DNA from: Lachnospiraceae bacterium
Lineage (GTDB): Bacteria > Bacillota > Clostridia > Lachnospirales > Lachnospiraceae
Length of the DNA: 50,356 nucleotides
Reading direction: 5' to 3'
NCBI GenBank assembly: GCA_017465845.1
Contig: JAFTVH010000130.1
Span: 1-50,356, forward strand
Shown here: positions 7,838 through 16,812 of the stretch, one piece after another
How positions within the stretch are numbered: position 1 is the first letter of the stretch
Layout of the letters: the number at the start of each line of letters is the position of its first letter
Made by a program: the position numbers and the translations under genes
The notes under the pieces: generated by a model
What the model was told of the DNA's origin: nothing
Seen by the model: the letters and a program-made list of their open reading frames with translations, nothing else
Database searches by the model: none

Positions 7838-8797
7838 ATGTTTCGTAAGATTCATAACACAAAAGGCGAATCAGGAACGAAGCAAAAGAAGAAGTATGGA
7901 GAAGGGATTATTAAGGAGAATCTGCAGGTCTATGCGCTGATGCTTCCTACCCTATTACTGATTCTGATATTCTGTTACGTTCCGCTGTATGGAATCATCA
8001 TCGCTTTTGAGGATTACGTACCGGGTTCGTCTTTCATTGGAAAAGATGTGGACTGGGTAGGATTGAAATGGTTCAAGCAGTTTATCACAGGACACTATTT
8101 TGCCAGATTAATAAAGAATACGTTGGTACTCAGTATTCTAAATCTGATTTTTGGATTCACTGCACCGATTCTGTTTGCATTGCTTCTTGATCAGATCAAA
8201 CATCTGAAGTACAAAAAATTCATTCAGACTGCCAGCTATATGCCCTATTTTATATCTACTGTAGTTGTCGCAGGTATGGTGATTTCCTTTGTCGATACGG
8301 ATGGTCTTATTACCAGCCTGTTGTCGGTCTTTGGATTCGCAAGGGAGAATTACCGTACGAATTCCGGTGCATTTCCCTGGATATACACATTCACTAACGT
8401 ATGGAAGGGATTCGGATTCGGAAGTATTCTTTATTGCTCCATAATTTCTTCTATTGATCCGGGATTGTATGAAGCTGCAAAATTGGATGGTGCCAACAGA
8501 TGGCAGCAGGTATGGCATGTAACATTGCCCGGATTGAAAGCGGTAATTGCTATTAATTTGATTAAAACGGTTGGTGATATTCTGTCAACGAATACAGACC
8601 TGATCCTTCTTTTCTATACACCTGCTACCTACGATGTGGCAGATGTTATCGGAACCTATACATACAGACTCGGTATTCTGGAAGGACAATACAGTTATAC
8701 CACGGCAGCCGGAGTATTTACTTCGTTAATTGGATTTGCGATTACATATGTGGCAAATAAAATAAGTAATAAATTGGCTGGCGTTGGTCTCTGGTAG
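7838..8797 (+). CDS. Carbohydrate ABC transporter permease, LplB type
   Basis: A 319-residue inner-membrane permease of the binding-protein-dependent sugar type (COG4209, LplB/YteP-like). About six membrane spans follow a charged N-terminal 30 residues. The cytoplasmic EAA loop that docks the ATPase is visible as EAAKLDGANRWQQVWHVTLP near residues 210-230. The ATG at 7838 is chosen because AAGGAGG (7821-7827) is 10 nt upstream; a TTG at 7829 is too close to that site. It is the first gene of a five- to six-gene cluster. No ATPase subunit is encoded here, as is common for Lpl-type importers that share an MsmK/UgpC-type ATPase encoded elsewhere. Confidence 0.94.
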   Translation: MFRKIHNTKGESGTKQKKKYGEGIIKENLQVYALMLPTLLLILIFCYVPLYGIIIAFEDYVPGSSFIGKDVDWVGLKWFKQFITGHYFARLIKNTLVLSILNLIFGFTAPILFALLLDQIKHLKYKKFIQTASYMPYFISTVVVAGMVISFVDTDGLITSLLSVFGFARENYRTNSGAFPWIYTFTNVWKGFGFGSILYCSIISSIDPGLYEAAKLDGANRWQQVWHVTLPGLKAVIAINLIKTVGDILSTNTDLILLFYTPATYDVADVIGTYTYRLGILEGQYSYTTAAGVFTSLIGFAITYVANKISNKLAGVGLW

Positions 8798-8808
8798 GAA
8801 GGTGCGAT

Positions 8809-9720
8809 ATGAAAAATAGAAATCAATATAAGAGTAAGATAAAAGAAGGTAATCGTGCAGTTACCGCAATATTGTACCTGTTAGCTGCTCTGATGGCATT
8901 TATTACAGTGTATCCAATGTATTATGTACTCATTCTGTCACTCAGTGAGCCGCAGTATGCTGCAACAATGAAGGTATATACGATTCCGAAAGGATTTAAT
9001 CTGGGTGCATACGAGGTCCTGGTAACGGATACAAAAATGTGGCGGGCTTATGCAAATACTTTTCTGTATGTAATTGCCAATACCATACTTATGGTGATTA
9101 CCAGTACCACGGTTGCGTTTGGACTTAATTATAAGAAATTAATCGGCAGAAAGTTCCTGACCATGTTCCTGCTGATTCCCATGTATTTTTCCGGCGGAAT
9201 GATTCCTTCCTTTTTGCTGATCGTAAAACTGGGATTGTATGACAGTCCTTTATCACAGATCATTCCGGCTGCTTTTTCTATCTGGAACATTATTTTGGTA
9301 AGATCCTATTTCAGGTCCATACCGGATTCCCTGTCAGAGGCAGCTAAGATTGACGGAGCAGGCATTTTACAAATTTTGATAAAGATATTCGTTCCTCTGG
9401 GGAAACCGATTTTTGCGGTAATTGCAGTTTATACCATAGTGGCTACGTGGAACAGCTGGTTCAAAGCGATGCTGTACCTGCCTCATACAGACTGGCAGCC
9501 TTTGCAGATGCATTTGAGAAGAATTTTGGTAGAAACCACCAGAACGGTAACACAGGCTATGGACCCTGCGGCAGCAAAAGAAGCGGCAGCCAGAGAACTG
9601 TCCAATGCACAGCTGCAATATGCAATGATCATCTTTACGACCCTTCCTGTTTTGTTTGCCTATCCTTTCTTCCAGAGGTATTTTGTGAAAGGTATGGTAA
9701 TGGGGTCGCTGAAGGAATAA
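8809..9720 (+). CDS. Carbohydrate ABC transporter permease, LplC/YtcP type
   Basis: A 303-residue permease, partner of the preceding protein (COG0395). It has six predicted membrane spans beginning at AVTAILYLLAALMAFITVYP. The EAA loop reads EAAKIDGAGILQILIKIFVP near residues 185-205, and the C-terminus ends with the usual YFVKGMVMGSLKE. It begins 12 nt after the first permease stop with GGAAGGTG as a ribosome site. The two permeases form the heterodimeric channel for the solute delivered by the lipoprotein encoded next. Confidence 0.94.
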   Translation: MKNRNQYKSKIKEGNRAVTAILYLLAALMAFITVYPMYYVLILSLSEPQYAATMKVYTIPKGFNLGAYEVLVTDTKMWRAYANTFLYVIANTILMVITSTTVAFGLNYKKLIGRKFLTMFLLIPMYFSGGMIPSFLLIVKLGLYDSPLSQIIPAAFSIWNIILVRSYFRSIPDSLSEAAKIDGAGILQILIKIFVPLGKPIFAVIAVYTIVATWNSWFKAMLYLPHTDWQPLQMHLRRILVETTRTVTQAMDPAAAKEAAARELSNAQLQYAMIIFTTLPVLFAYPFFQRYFVKGMVMGSLKE

Positions 9721-9793
9721 AAATATTATTACATGAAGGTTTATCTCTGGCCTTTTACAGAGAAATCATATATTATAAATTTAGGAGGTTATT

Positions 9794-11509
9794 ATGCAGA
9801 AGAAGAGAATGTGGGCTGCTTTATTAGCAGCGACAATGGTAATGGGAAGTTTGGCCGGCTGTGGTGCCAAAGATTCAGAAGACAAGAGCACCTCTGGCGG
9901 GAAAACAGAAGTTGGTTCCGCAAGTGAATCCGTCCAGGAGGAAACGAAAGAATTGGACACCATAAAAATCCTGGGTGTTGACCGTCCGGGAACAGATAAT
10001 GCCGGTAATACTGTATATCTGTCTGACTGGGTAAACGGTGACAGTAAGATATGGCAGCGGTTGACATCCGATCTTGCTGAGAGAGGCATTCAGCTGGAGC
10101 TTGACCTGATTGCAGAAGACCAGTATGAAACTGTTATTCAGACACAGATTGCAGCAGGTCTTGATTGTGACATGGTTAATATCCACGGTGTAGATTCCAA
10201 AACGAGAATGAATCTGATCAAACAGGGTGTACTGATTCCTATCAATGAGATTTGGGATACTTATTCCGAAGAGTCTACAAAGGAATTTTATACTACCGGT
10301 GACGGATCGGTTTTAGAGCTTAACACAATGGAAGACGGTAATATTTACTGGCTGTCTCCTATCACCATCGGTGATTATCAGGGAGAATCATGGGGCAGTG
10401 TGAAGGGTGCTATGATCCGTAAGGACTGGCTGGACAAGCTGAACATCGAGATGCCTGAGACTACCGATGAACTGTATGATGCATTACTTGCTTTCCAGGA
10501 GCAGGATGCCAATGGTAATGGTGCTAAAGATGAACTGACAAGAGCTTCTCTCAGCAGTTTCTATAACGGAATTGCACAGATGTTCGGATTGGGAACAGAT
10601 CTGGTATGCTTTACAGATTATGAGTCAGGAGTAGTAACTTCTCCCTGGTATCAGGATGGTATCAAAGACTACATCAACTTCATGAAGAAGCTGTATGATG
10701 CAGGCCTTTTGGATACTGCAGAATCCGGAACAGAGAATAAGGTTGAGAATAGGCTGGCTTTGATCTGCTCATGGTGGGCAGGTACTTATGAAGAAGCTGC
10801 AGTTGTTGTACCGGAAGGTCAGGCTGGTGCTAATTATGTAGGTATTATCTGTGATTCTGAAACAGGTGTAAGCCCTGTAGTAAGCATTCAGGACGGTATT
10901 CAGAAGAATTCCAACTATGAAGTTGCATTTACTTCACAGGCCAATAAGGAAGCAGTCGGAAGATTATTGGATTATCTCTGCAGCGAAGAATTCAGTACTT
11001 TAACAGAGTATGGTATTGAAGGTTATTCCTATGAAGTAGTAGACGGTGTGAAGGTGAAGATTACTGACAGTGATATCAGTGAAGTACAGCTGATTTCCAA
11101 CCTGCCTGCTTTGTGGACCAACAATGCGATTCTGCCCAGACTTGAGGTTGTTGACCGTGCTCAGGAGCTTGCTACTGTTGTAGAAGCAGGTTATTCTGTC
11201 GGTTACGAAGAATCAGGATATTCAGATAAGGCAAATGTCATCAAAGATATCTATGAAAATTCAGAGAATTATGTATTTACCCAGATGACTCCGTCTGCAA
11301 GCCTGGCAGTTGCAACAGAAGATGAAACCCAGAGAAGTGCTGACTTAAGAGCAGATCTGGATACTTATTATAAGGAACTCCTGACAAAACTGATTATGGG
11401 ACAATCATCCATGGACGATTGGGATACCTACATTGCTGAGATGAAGGAGCTTGGTCTGGACGAGCTGATTGAGATAAGCCAGAATCGTTATGACCGCGCA
11501 AATAAATAA
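9794..11509 (+). CDS. Lipoprotein extracellular solute-binding protein for the sugar importer
   Basis: A 571-residue substrate-binding lipoprotein of the large LplA/YtcQ type. It has a signal peptide (residues 1-22) and lipobox LAGC with C23 as the lipidated cysteine, then a Ser/Thr/Glu-rich linker to about residue 52, then the two-lobed binding fold. AGGAGG is 8 nt before the ATG. The 73-nt gap after the second permease contains a small hairpin, TCTCTG (9744-9749) with CAGAGA (9758-9763). This might raise the level of the binding protein over the permeases, as in other sugar operons. The ligand is probably an oligosaccharide or glycoside hydrolysed inside the cell by the GH3 enzyme; this is inference from neighbours. 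Confidence 0.93.
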   Translation: MQKKRMWAALLAATMVMGSLAGCGAKDSEDKSTSGGKTEVGSASESVQEETKELDTIKILGVDRPGTDNAGNTVYLSDWVNGDSKIWQRLTSDLAERGIQLELDLIAEDQYETVIQTQIAAGLDCDMVNIHGVDSKTRMNLIKQGVLIPINEIWDTYSEESTKEFYTTGDGSVLELNTMEDGNIYWLSPITIGDYQGESWGSVKGAMIRKDWLDKLNIEMPETTDELYDALLAFQEQDANGNGAKDELTRASLSSFYNGIAQMFGLGTDLVCFTDYESGVVTSPWYQDGIKDYINFMKKLYDAGLLDTAESGTENKVENRLALICSWWAGTYEEAAVVVPEGQAGANYVGIICDSETGVSPVVSIQDGIQKNSNYEVAFTSQANKEAVGRLLDYLCSEEFSTLTEYGIEGYSYEVVDGVKVKITDSDISEVQLISNLPALWTNNAILPRLEVVDRAQELATVVEAGYSVGYEESGYSDKANVIKDIYENSENYVFTQMTPSASLAVATEDETQRSADLRADLDTYYKELLTKLIMGQSSMDDWDTYIAEMKELGLDELIEISQNRYDRANK

Positions 11510-11535
11510 AAAATAGATGAAAGTGAAGGACGACT

Positions 11536-13677
11536 ATGCTGAATTACTTTAAGAATCGATTTTTCAGAGATACTTTTTTAATGTATATATCGATAATGTC
11601 AATATTGATTCTGTTAGTGTACATTACTTTTGTCTACCAGAAAGAGATGGAGAACAAGGAAAGAGTTCTGCAGGAAGCGCAAGCTTCCGCAGAATTGATG
11701 ACACAGATCATAGATGACAAATTCAGCACAATAGAGCTGGTGGCGACCCATGTGGGCGCTTCCAGCTGGTCGCCTTATTTAGCATCCCAGTCGGAAATAT
11801 TGAATTCCAAAGTGGATTACTTTAAAAAGAAGGAAATCTTAAAGGAATTAGGTGTGTTCAATGATATTTTACGGATTGCTAAGTCTACTGCCGTCTTGTT
11901 TCCCAAGAGGAATCTGGCGGTAGACAGAAAGGAAATCTGGGAATGCGAAAGATACTTTAAGTCCATAGATTTGGACAGTAATCTGCTGGATACGGTAAAA
12001 GAAAAACTGGAGGGAAAATATGGTGCCCAGGTATTATTCTCATGCAGCGACTCTGAGAATAGTAGCGGGGATTTCTGCATTTTAAAACAGATAGATTATG
12101 ACCAATCCTCCAGAATGGTGCTTTTTGTCCTGGTAGATGCAAAGCAGTTTGTGAAATATATAGAGACAAATCTTGTAGATGCTGAAGAATTTCAAATATG
12201 TTATGAAAATGAAGTAATATTTTCTTATGAAAAGAGTGATGTAAAAGGCAGCGAGCAGTTTGGCATCACACTGCCTTCCACATTGTATCAATGGGAATAC
12301 CGATTCAAAGTGGGCGCATCTTTCTATCAGGATACCTTTGTAAATGTAAGTTATATTGTTTTAGGATGCCTGTTTCTTATGGTTGCGGCGATAGTGGTAT
12401 CCTATATGCTGGCGAGGCTGACCTACAGACCCATCGGTGCATTGCTGGAACGATTCGGGGTAAATGTGCAGGAACGTTTTCATGGACTGGAGGGATTGGA
12501 AAATATCTTTCTGGATCTTCAGAACCAGAAGGAAGGTATGGAGGAACTGGCAAATCAGTACTATATGATCGGTCAGAACAGCTTTTTCACAAGCTTGTTG
12601 AAAGGTACTTATGATGAAGAAAAGATAGGGGAATATGTTCAGAAATTCCATACGGAATTTTCTGATAATATGATGTATCAGGTCATCGCATTTGCCGATA
12701 TTGTGTCTGATAGCGAAAAGCGTAAGCCTTTGATGGATATTTCTTTGAAACTGCAGATGGATTGTTATTATCAGGGAATTACTGCAGTAGTATCCTATAT
12801 GGAAGGCTGTTTACTGCTTATTATGGGCTATGCCGGCAGCGAGCAGAAACTTATCATGCAGAGTGAGAGAATCAGTGAGCTTGCGAAAGAATACCTTGCG
12901 GAAAAGGAAGTGGGATTCTATATTGGAGAGCCTTATAAGGGGTTTAAGGGAATACACAGATCTTATAAAGAAATGAAAGCAAAGTTTGCTCACAATAAGA
13001 TTGAGGAGAAGCAACTTACTTATTTTTATCCTTTTGATGTGGAGGTGAAGCTGATAAAATGTCTGCAGCTGGCAAATTTCCAGGAAGCAGCGTTGGTTTT
13101 GGATCAAATAAGGGAAGAAAATACGGCGCGTAAATTGATGCCCGAAGTGGAATGCAAGGTGATTGGTCTGATTTATGAGACTTTCTGCCGATATGCGTTG
13201 GAACTTAACCTGGCATGGAATGAAAAGATACTTGGATATCAGGAAATGAGAGAAGTTCAGGACATGGAAGGTTTGTGGAATGTTCTGGAAGAACAGCTGC
13301 GCGAAATTATAAATGCTTATAACAGAAGTCACCGATTCCTGACCATAGGCAGCAGCCTGGTGGAATATGTGGAGCAGCATTATATGTCCTCCGGATTGTC
13401 TCAACAGGATATTGCTGATCATTTTGGTGTGTCCAGACCCACAGTATCCAAGCTGTTTAAAGAGACGGTAAATATGAACTTCATTGACTATCTCCATATG
13501 ATGAGAGTGGAGGCGGCCAAGCGGCTGATTGATGAAAGAAACTTTGATATGATGGATGTAGCGCGTAAATGTGGATATGAAAATGAGGTTACTTTCCGGA
13601 GAGCATTTGTAAAGCATGTGGGAGTGACTCCACAGCAATATATTAAGTCACAGAAAATGGGAGAAAAGAGGTCCTAA
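11536..13677 (+). CDS. Membrane-bound AraC-family regulator (Cache-like sensor plus HTH)
   Basis: A 713-residue one-component transmembrane regulator. Segments: membrane span 1 (about 13-34), an extracellular sensor of about 235 residues that looks Cache-like, membrane span 2 (about 271-290), a HAMP-like and intracellular region (300-590), and a C-terminal AraC/XylS double helix-turn-helix (about 603-705). The DNA-binding domain carries LSQQDIADHFGVSRPTVSKLF and the conserved second HTH MMDVARKCGYENEVTFRRAF followed by GVTPQQY. This is the YesN-like or LplR-like design that senses sugars outside the cell. It sits inside the cluster, 26 nt after the binding protein, so it likely controls that cluster. 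The repeated sites at 7737-7765 are candidate targets. Confidence 0.9.
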   Translation: MLNYFKNRFFRDTFLMYISIMSILILLVYITFVYQKEMENKERVLQEAQASAELMTQIIDDKFSTIELVATHVGASSWSPYLASQSEILNSKVDYFKKKEILKELGVFNDILRIAKSTAVLFPKRNLAVDRKEIWECERYFKSIDLDSNLLDTVKEKLEGKYGAQVLFSCSDSENSSGDFCILKQIDYDQSSRMVLFVLVDAKQFVKYIETNLVDAEEFQICYENEVIFSYEKSDVKGSEQFGITLPSTLYQWEYRFKVGASFYQDTFVNVSYIVLGCLFLMVAAIVVSYMLARLTYRPIGALLERFGVNVQERFHGLEGLENIFLDLQNQKEGMEELANQYYMIGQNSFFTSLLKGTYDEEKIGEYVQKFHTEFSDNMMYQVIAFADIVSDSEKRKPLMDISLKLQMDCYYQGITAVVSYMEGCLLLIMGYAGSEQKLIMQSERISELAKEYLAEKEVGFYIGEPYKGFKGIHRSYKEMKAKFAHNKIEEKQLTYFYPFDVEVKLIKCLQLANFQEAALVLDQIREENTARKLMPEVECKVIGLIYETFCRYALELNLAWNEKILGYQEMREVQDMEGLWNVLEEQLREIINAYNRSHRFLTIGSSLVEYVEQHYMSSGLSQQDIADHFGVSRPTVSKLFKETVNMNFIDYLHMMRVEAAKRLIDERNFDMMDVARKCGYENEVTFRRAFVKHVGVTPQQYIKSQKMGEKRS

Positions 13678-13678
13678 G

Positions 13679-14509
13679 ATGAAATTATTTGATCGAGCAA
13701 AAGAGAAAAAGATTTTATTGGCAGCCCACAGAGGTGCTGCAGGCGGAAATATTCCCTGTAATTCAAGGCAGGCTTTTCAGATTGCATTGAATCAGGGAGC
13801 TGATATCATCGAACTGGATGTGGAAAGCAGCCTTGACGGAGAACTTTTCATTCAGCACCCCGGTATGGAGAAGGTACATCTGCGTTTGGCGGATTCTATC
13901 AAGAATTATCCTGCCTCTGTGGTGAAGGAATTTTATCTTTCCAATTGTGATCTGACTCGCACCGACCAGCATATCATGCGTCTTGAGGATGCATTGACGA
14001 TGCTCAAAGATAAATGTATCGTGAATATCGACAAGTTCTGGGAGCATCCCGAAGAGATTGCTGCACTGGTGCGAAAGCTGCATATGGAAGATCAGGTCAT
14101 CATCAAAACATCAAATAAGCCTAAATATCTTGATGATGTGGAAAAATATGCTCCGGACCTTCCCTATATGGCCATTGTGAAAGAGGAGGACACCACCTAC
14201 GAGGAGATTCGGAAACGTAATATTCGTTACGTCGGAGTGGAAGTGGTTTTTGCAGAGGAAACTGCTCCGGTTGCACAAAAGGAATATATTGATCGTATGC
14301 ATAGTGAAGGAATGCTTGTGTGGGCAAACGGAATCGTGTATAATTATAAGGACGTATTAGCTGCCGGACATAACGATGATATTTCGCTGGTGGAGGACCC
14401 GGAAAAAGGATGGGGCTGGATTGCAGATAAAGGCTACGACATCATTCAGACGGATTTCCTGCTGCCATGCAGACAATTTCTTGAGCAGACCGGCAGACGC
14501 AGGAGGTAA
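13679..14509 (+). CDS. Glycerophosphodiester phosphodiesterase-like protein
   Basis: A 276-residue GDPD-family TIM barrel with no signal peptide, so cytoplasmic. Catalytic positions are visible: the first His in AAHRGAAG, the metal pair in IELDVE, and the second His in FIQHPG. Two motifs differ from classical GlpQ/UgpQ: PENT is PCNS, and the usual metal-binding Glu in IExK is Asp in VNIDKFW. I recall these changes from GDPD-like proteins encoded in Firmicute sugar operons. It begins one base after the AraC gene's stop and ends two bases before the GH3 start, so it is translationally tied to both. Together they suggest a substrate with a glycosyl and a phosphodiester part, but the true substrate is unknown. 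Confidence 0.85.
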   Translation: MKLFDRAKEKKILLAAHRGAAGGNIPCNSRQAFQIALNQGADIIELDVESSLDGELFIQHPGMEKVHLRLADSIKNYPASVVKEFYLSNCDLTRTDQHIMRLEDALTMLKDKCIVNIDKFWEHPEEIAALVRKLHMEDQVIIKTSNKPKYLDDVEKYAPDLPYMAIVKEEDTTYEEIRKRNIRYVGVEVVFAEETAPVAQKEYIDRMHSEGMLVWANGIVYNYKDVLAAGHNDDISLVEDPEKGWGWIADKGYDIIQTDFLLPCRQFLEQTGRRRR

Positions 14510-14511
14510 AT

Positions 14512-16521
14512 ATGACGATTCAGGAAATTTTACAGGAAATGACATTTGAAGAGAAGGTGCTTTTGCTGACAGGAGCCGGACGTATGAATACGTATGGCAT
14601 AGAGCGGTTGGGAATTCCACCGAAAAAAATGGCGGACGGTCCTCATGGTGTGCGTACTGATAGGGAAGAGAATTGCACCAGTTTTCCCAATTTGTGCAGT
14701 GTGGGTGCCACATGGGATGTGGATCTGACTTATGAGCTGGGAGAAGCCCTGGCAGAGGAATGTATCGAGAGAGATATTTCCATGCTGCTTGCCCCGGGTA
14801 TTAATATCAAGCGCCATATTCTATGCGGGAGAAATTTTGAATATTTTTCAGAGGACCCTGTGGTGGCAGGCAATCTTGGGGCAGCCTATATCAATGGTAT
14901 GCAGGATAAAGGTGTTGCTACCAGTTTGAAGCATTTTGCCTGTAACAATCAGGAAGACAACAGAATCAATGTAAACGTGGATGTGGACATGCGTTCGCTG
15001 CGCGAGATTTATCTGAAAGGATTTGAAATTGCGGTCAAAAAAGCAAAGCCGGTAAGCGTAATGTGCGCTTATAACAGAGTGCATTCCATCTGGTGTTCTG
15101 AAAACAGATTCTTACTGACAGATGTGCTGAGAGATGACTGGAATTATGAGGGATTCGTGATTTCTGACTGGGGTGCTGTACATAATATCGGCAATGCGAT
15201 CGCCGCCGGATTGGATCTTCAGATGCCGCGCAATGCCAATATTGTGGAAGAGCTAACGACCGCTTTGGAGCAGGGCAAAGTAACGATGGAAGAAATCGAT
15301 CAGGCAGTTCTGAGAGTGCTTCGTTTTGTCACCAAAGAAAAAAAGGAACATACCACCTATGACAGAAAGAAGCAGCATGAAATTGCCCGCAAGATTGCGT
15401 CTTCCGGAATCGTACTTTTGAAAAATGCGCAGGAAATCTTACCGATAACGAAAGAAAAATATCACAAGATAGCTGTGATCGGAGAATTTGCCGACAGCCC
15501 TAATATCTGCGGACAGGGCAGTGCGGAAGTGAATGTTTGGCCGGAATATATAGACAGTCCTTTAGCAGAGCTTAAGAAAAATCTCGGCGATGACGTGGAA
15601 ATCCAATATAAAGAGATGTACCGGAAGCGGGAATATTCAGATACTATGCTTTGGCCTAAGGGTGGTGAGTTCAAGAGCTTTATCAAGGATTCCGATGTGG
15701 TAATTATGTTTATCGGTTCTATGGTTTCAGAAGATACGGAGTGCTTTGACAGACGCTCAGCCAGATTCAATCCGAACTATGAGAAATTTATCGAAATGGC
15801 ATGTGATATCGGTAAAAAAGTGATCGTAGTGATGCAGACTGGCAGTGCTATGGTATTGGGCGAGTGGCGTAACCGTGTATATGGAATCGTACAGATGTGG
15901 CTTGCAGGAGAAGGTGCCGGAAAGGCCATTGCAGATGTACTGACCGGTCTGGTGAATCCTTCCGGTAAGCTTCCGGAGACATTCCCCAAAGGATTGCGCA
16001 CAGATTTGGACTACCCCGGAGAAGGGAACGTGGTGGAATACCGTGAGAAGGGTGAGGTAGGATATCGCTACTATGATAAGCATCCGGAGGAAATCGTTTA
16101 TCCGTTTGGTCATGGTCTGTCTTACAGCCGATTTGAATATAGCGGGCTGAAGACGCAGGTACAGGGCGATTCCATTCTGGTGAGTCTTGAGATAAGCAAT
16201 ACAGGGGAAGTGGATGGAAGGGAAGTGGTCCAGATTTATGTAGGATGCTGCGATTCCAGCGTGAAGCGACCTGTAAAAGAGTTGAAGGCTTTCCGAAAAG
16301 TATTTGTAAAGGCAGGAGAAACGGTTGCGGTAGAGGTATCACTGGATATGGAAGATTTTGCATATTACAATGTCGTGCTGAATCAGTGGGTAGTAGAAAA
16401 AGGTGAGTATATCATCTATGCAGCTGCATCTTCACAGGATATCCGATGTGAGAGCAGGATTCAGCTGGATGGAAATGCATGCTATACGTTGATCAGAAAA
16501 GGTCAGGATATGATTGGATAA
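14512..16521 (+). CDS. Family 3 glycoside hydrolase (beta-glucosidase-like)
   Basis: A 669-residue GH3 enzyme without a signal peptide, cleaving non-reducing beta-linked sugars in the cytoplasm by a retaining mechanism. The N-terminal barrel has KMADGPHGVR, the GRNFEYFSEDP substrate-site motif (106-115), LKHFACNNQE (139-148) and the nucleophile D219 in FVISDWGAVHN. A second alpha/beta domain follows with VIMFIGSMVSEDTE. A fibronectin III-like domain ends the protein (about residues 540-660). The size fits the short cytosolic beta-glucosidases. AGGAGG sits just before the ATG, two bases after the GDPD stop. The stop codon overlaps a fragment of an HD-domain gene. Beta-glucosidase is the commonest activity, but beta-xylosidase and others cannot be excluded. 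Confidence 0.93.
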   Translation: MTIQEILQEMTFEEKVLLLTGAGRMNTYGIERLGIPPKKMADGPHGVRTDREENCTSFPNLCSVGATWDVDLTYELGEALAEECIERDISMLLAPGINIKRHILCGRNFEYFSEDPVVAGNLGAAYINGMQDKGVATSLKHFACNNQEDNRINVNVDVDMRSLREIYLKGFEIAVKKAKPVSVMCAYNRVHSIWCSENRFLLTDVLRDDWNYEGFVISDWGAVHNIGNAIAAGLDLQMPRNANIVEELTTALEQGKVTMEEIDQAVLRVLRFVTKEKKEHTTYDRKKQHEIARKIASSGIVLLKNAQEILPITKEKYHKIAVIGEFADSPNICGQGSAEVNVWPEYIDSPLAELKKNLGDDVEIQYKEMYRKREYSDTMLWPKGGEFKSFIKDSDVVIMFIGSMVSEDTECFDRRSARFNPNYEKFIEMACDIGKKVIVVMQTGSAMVLGEWRNRVYGIVQMWLAGEGAGKAIADVLTGLVNPSGKLPETFPKGLRTDLDYPGEGNVVEYREKGEVGYRYYDKHPEEIVYPFGHGLSYSRFEYSGLKTQVQGDSILVSLEISNTGEVDGREVVQIYVGCCDSSVKRPVKELKAFRKVFVKAGETVAVEVSLDMEDFAYYNVVLNQWVVEKGEYIIYAAASSQDIRCESRIQLDGNACYTLIRKGQDMIG

Positions 16522-16723
16522 TGTTCTGATCGACTACGATCGCCTGATACAGCTTTGTGATTGTCTGGCCGGTTCGGAGGGCGTAATGGATATGGAGGCT
16601 CGTATGGCAGATGTAAAAGCAAGATATGGAAGCTATCCCCAGGATAAGTGGGATAGGAACATGCAGCTGAAACAACTGTTTGAGAAATGGGCCGGAAAGG
16701 ATATCTACGAAATCGTAATGTAA
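16514..16723 (+). pseudogene. C-terminal fragment of an HD-domain phosphohydrolase
   Basis: A 69-codon open frame whose only start is TTG at 16514, directly preceded in frame by a TGA. It encodes DYDRLIQLCDCLAGSEGVMD, then MEARMADVKARYGSYPQDKW, ending GKDIYEIVM. I recognise this as the C-terminal third of clostridial HD-domain proteins of about 170-200 residues; the HD motif itself is absent and no homologous sequence lies upstream in that frame. The fragment begins precisely at the GH3 stop codon. It therefore looks like the stump of a gene cut when the carbohydrate cluster was joined here. Translation by coupling to GH3 is possible, but function is unlikely. Confidence 0.65.
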
Positions 16724-16735
16724 AAGGATATATAA

Positions 16736-16787
16736 GGCACCTGCCGGTTTTGGGGTCGCATCACACTTCAAAAATCCGGCAGGTGTC
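16736..16787. terminator. Hairpin between the carbohydrate cluster and the M42 peptidase gene
   Basis: GGCACCTGCCGG (16736-16747) pairs with CCGGCAGGTGTC (16776-16787). It lies between convergent genes. The flanking T-run is weak (TTTGGGTT on plus), so it may end both transcripts with Rho's help. Confidence 0.65.
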
Positions 16788-16812
16788 TTTGGGTTAAAAT
16801 AGTGAAGCAGGA

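Noticed and set aside
12811-13638. Long minus-strand ORF (275 codons) opposite the AraC gene
   Set aside because: It lies within the AraC gene, which has clear motifs and codon use; the opposite frame is His/Ile/Leu-rich without any recognised pattern. It is a shadow.
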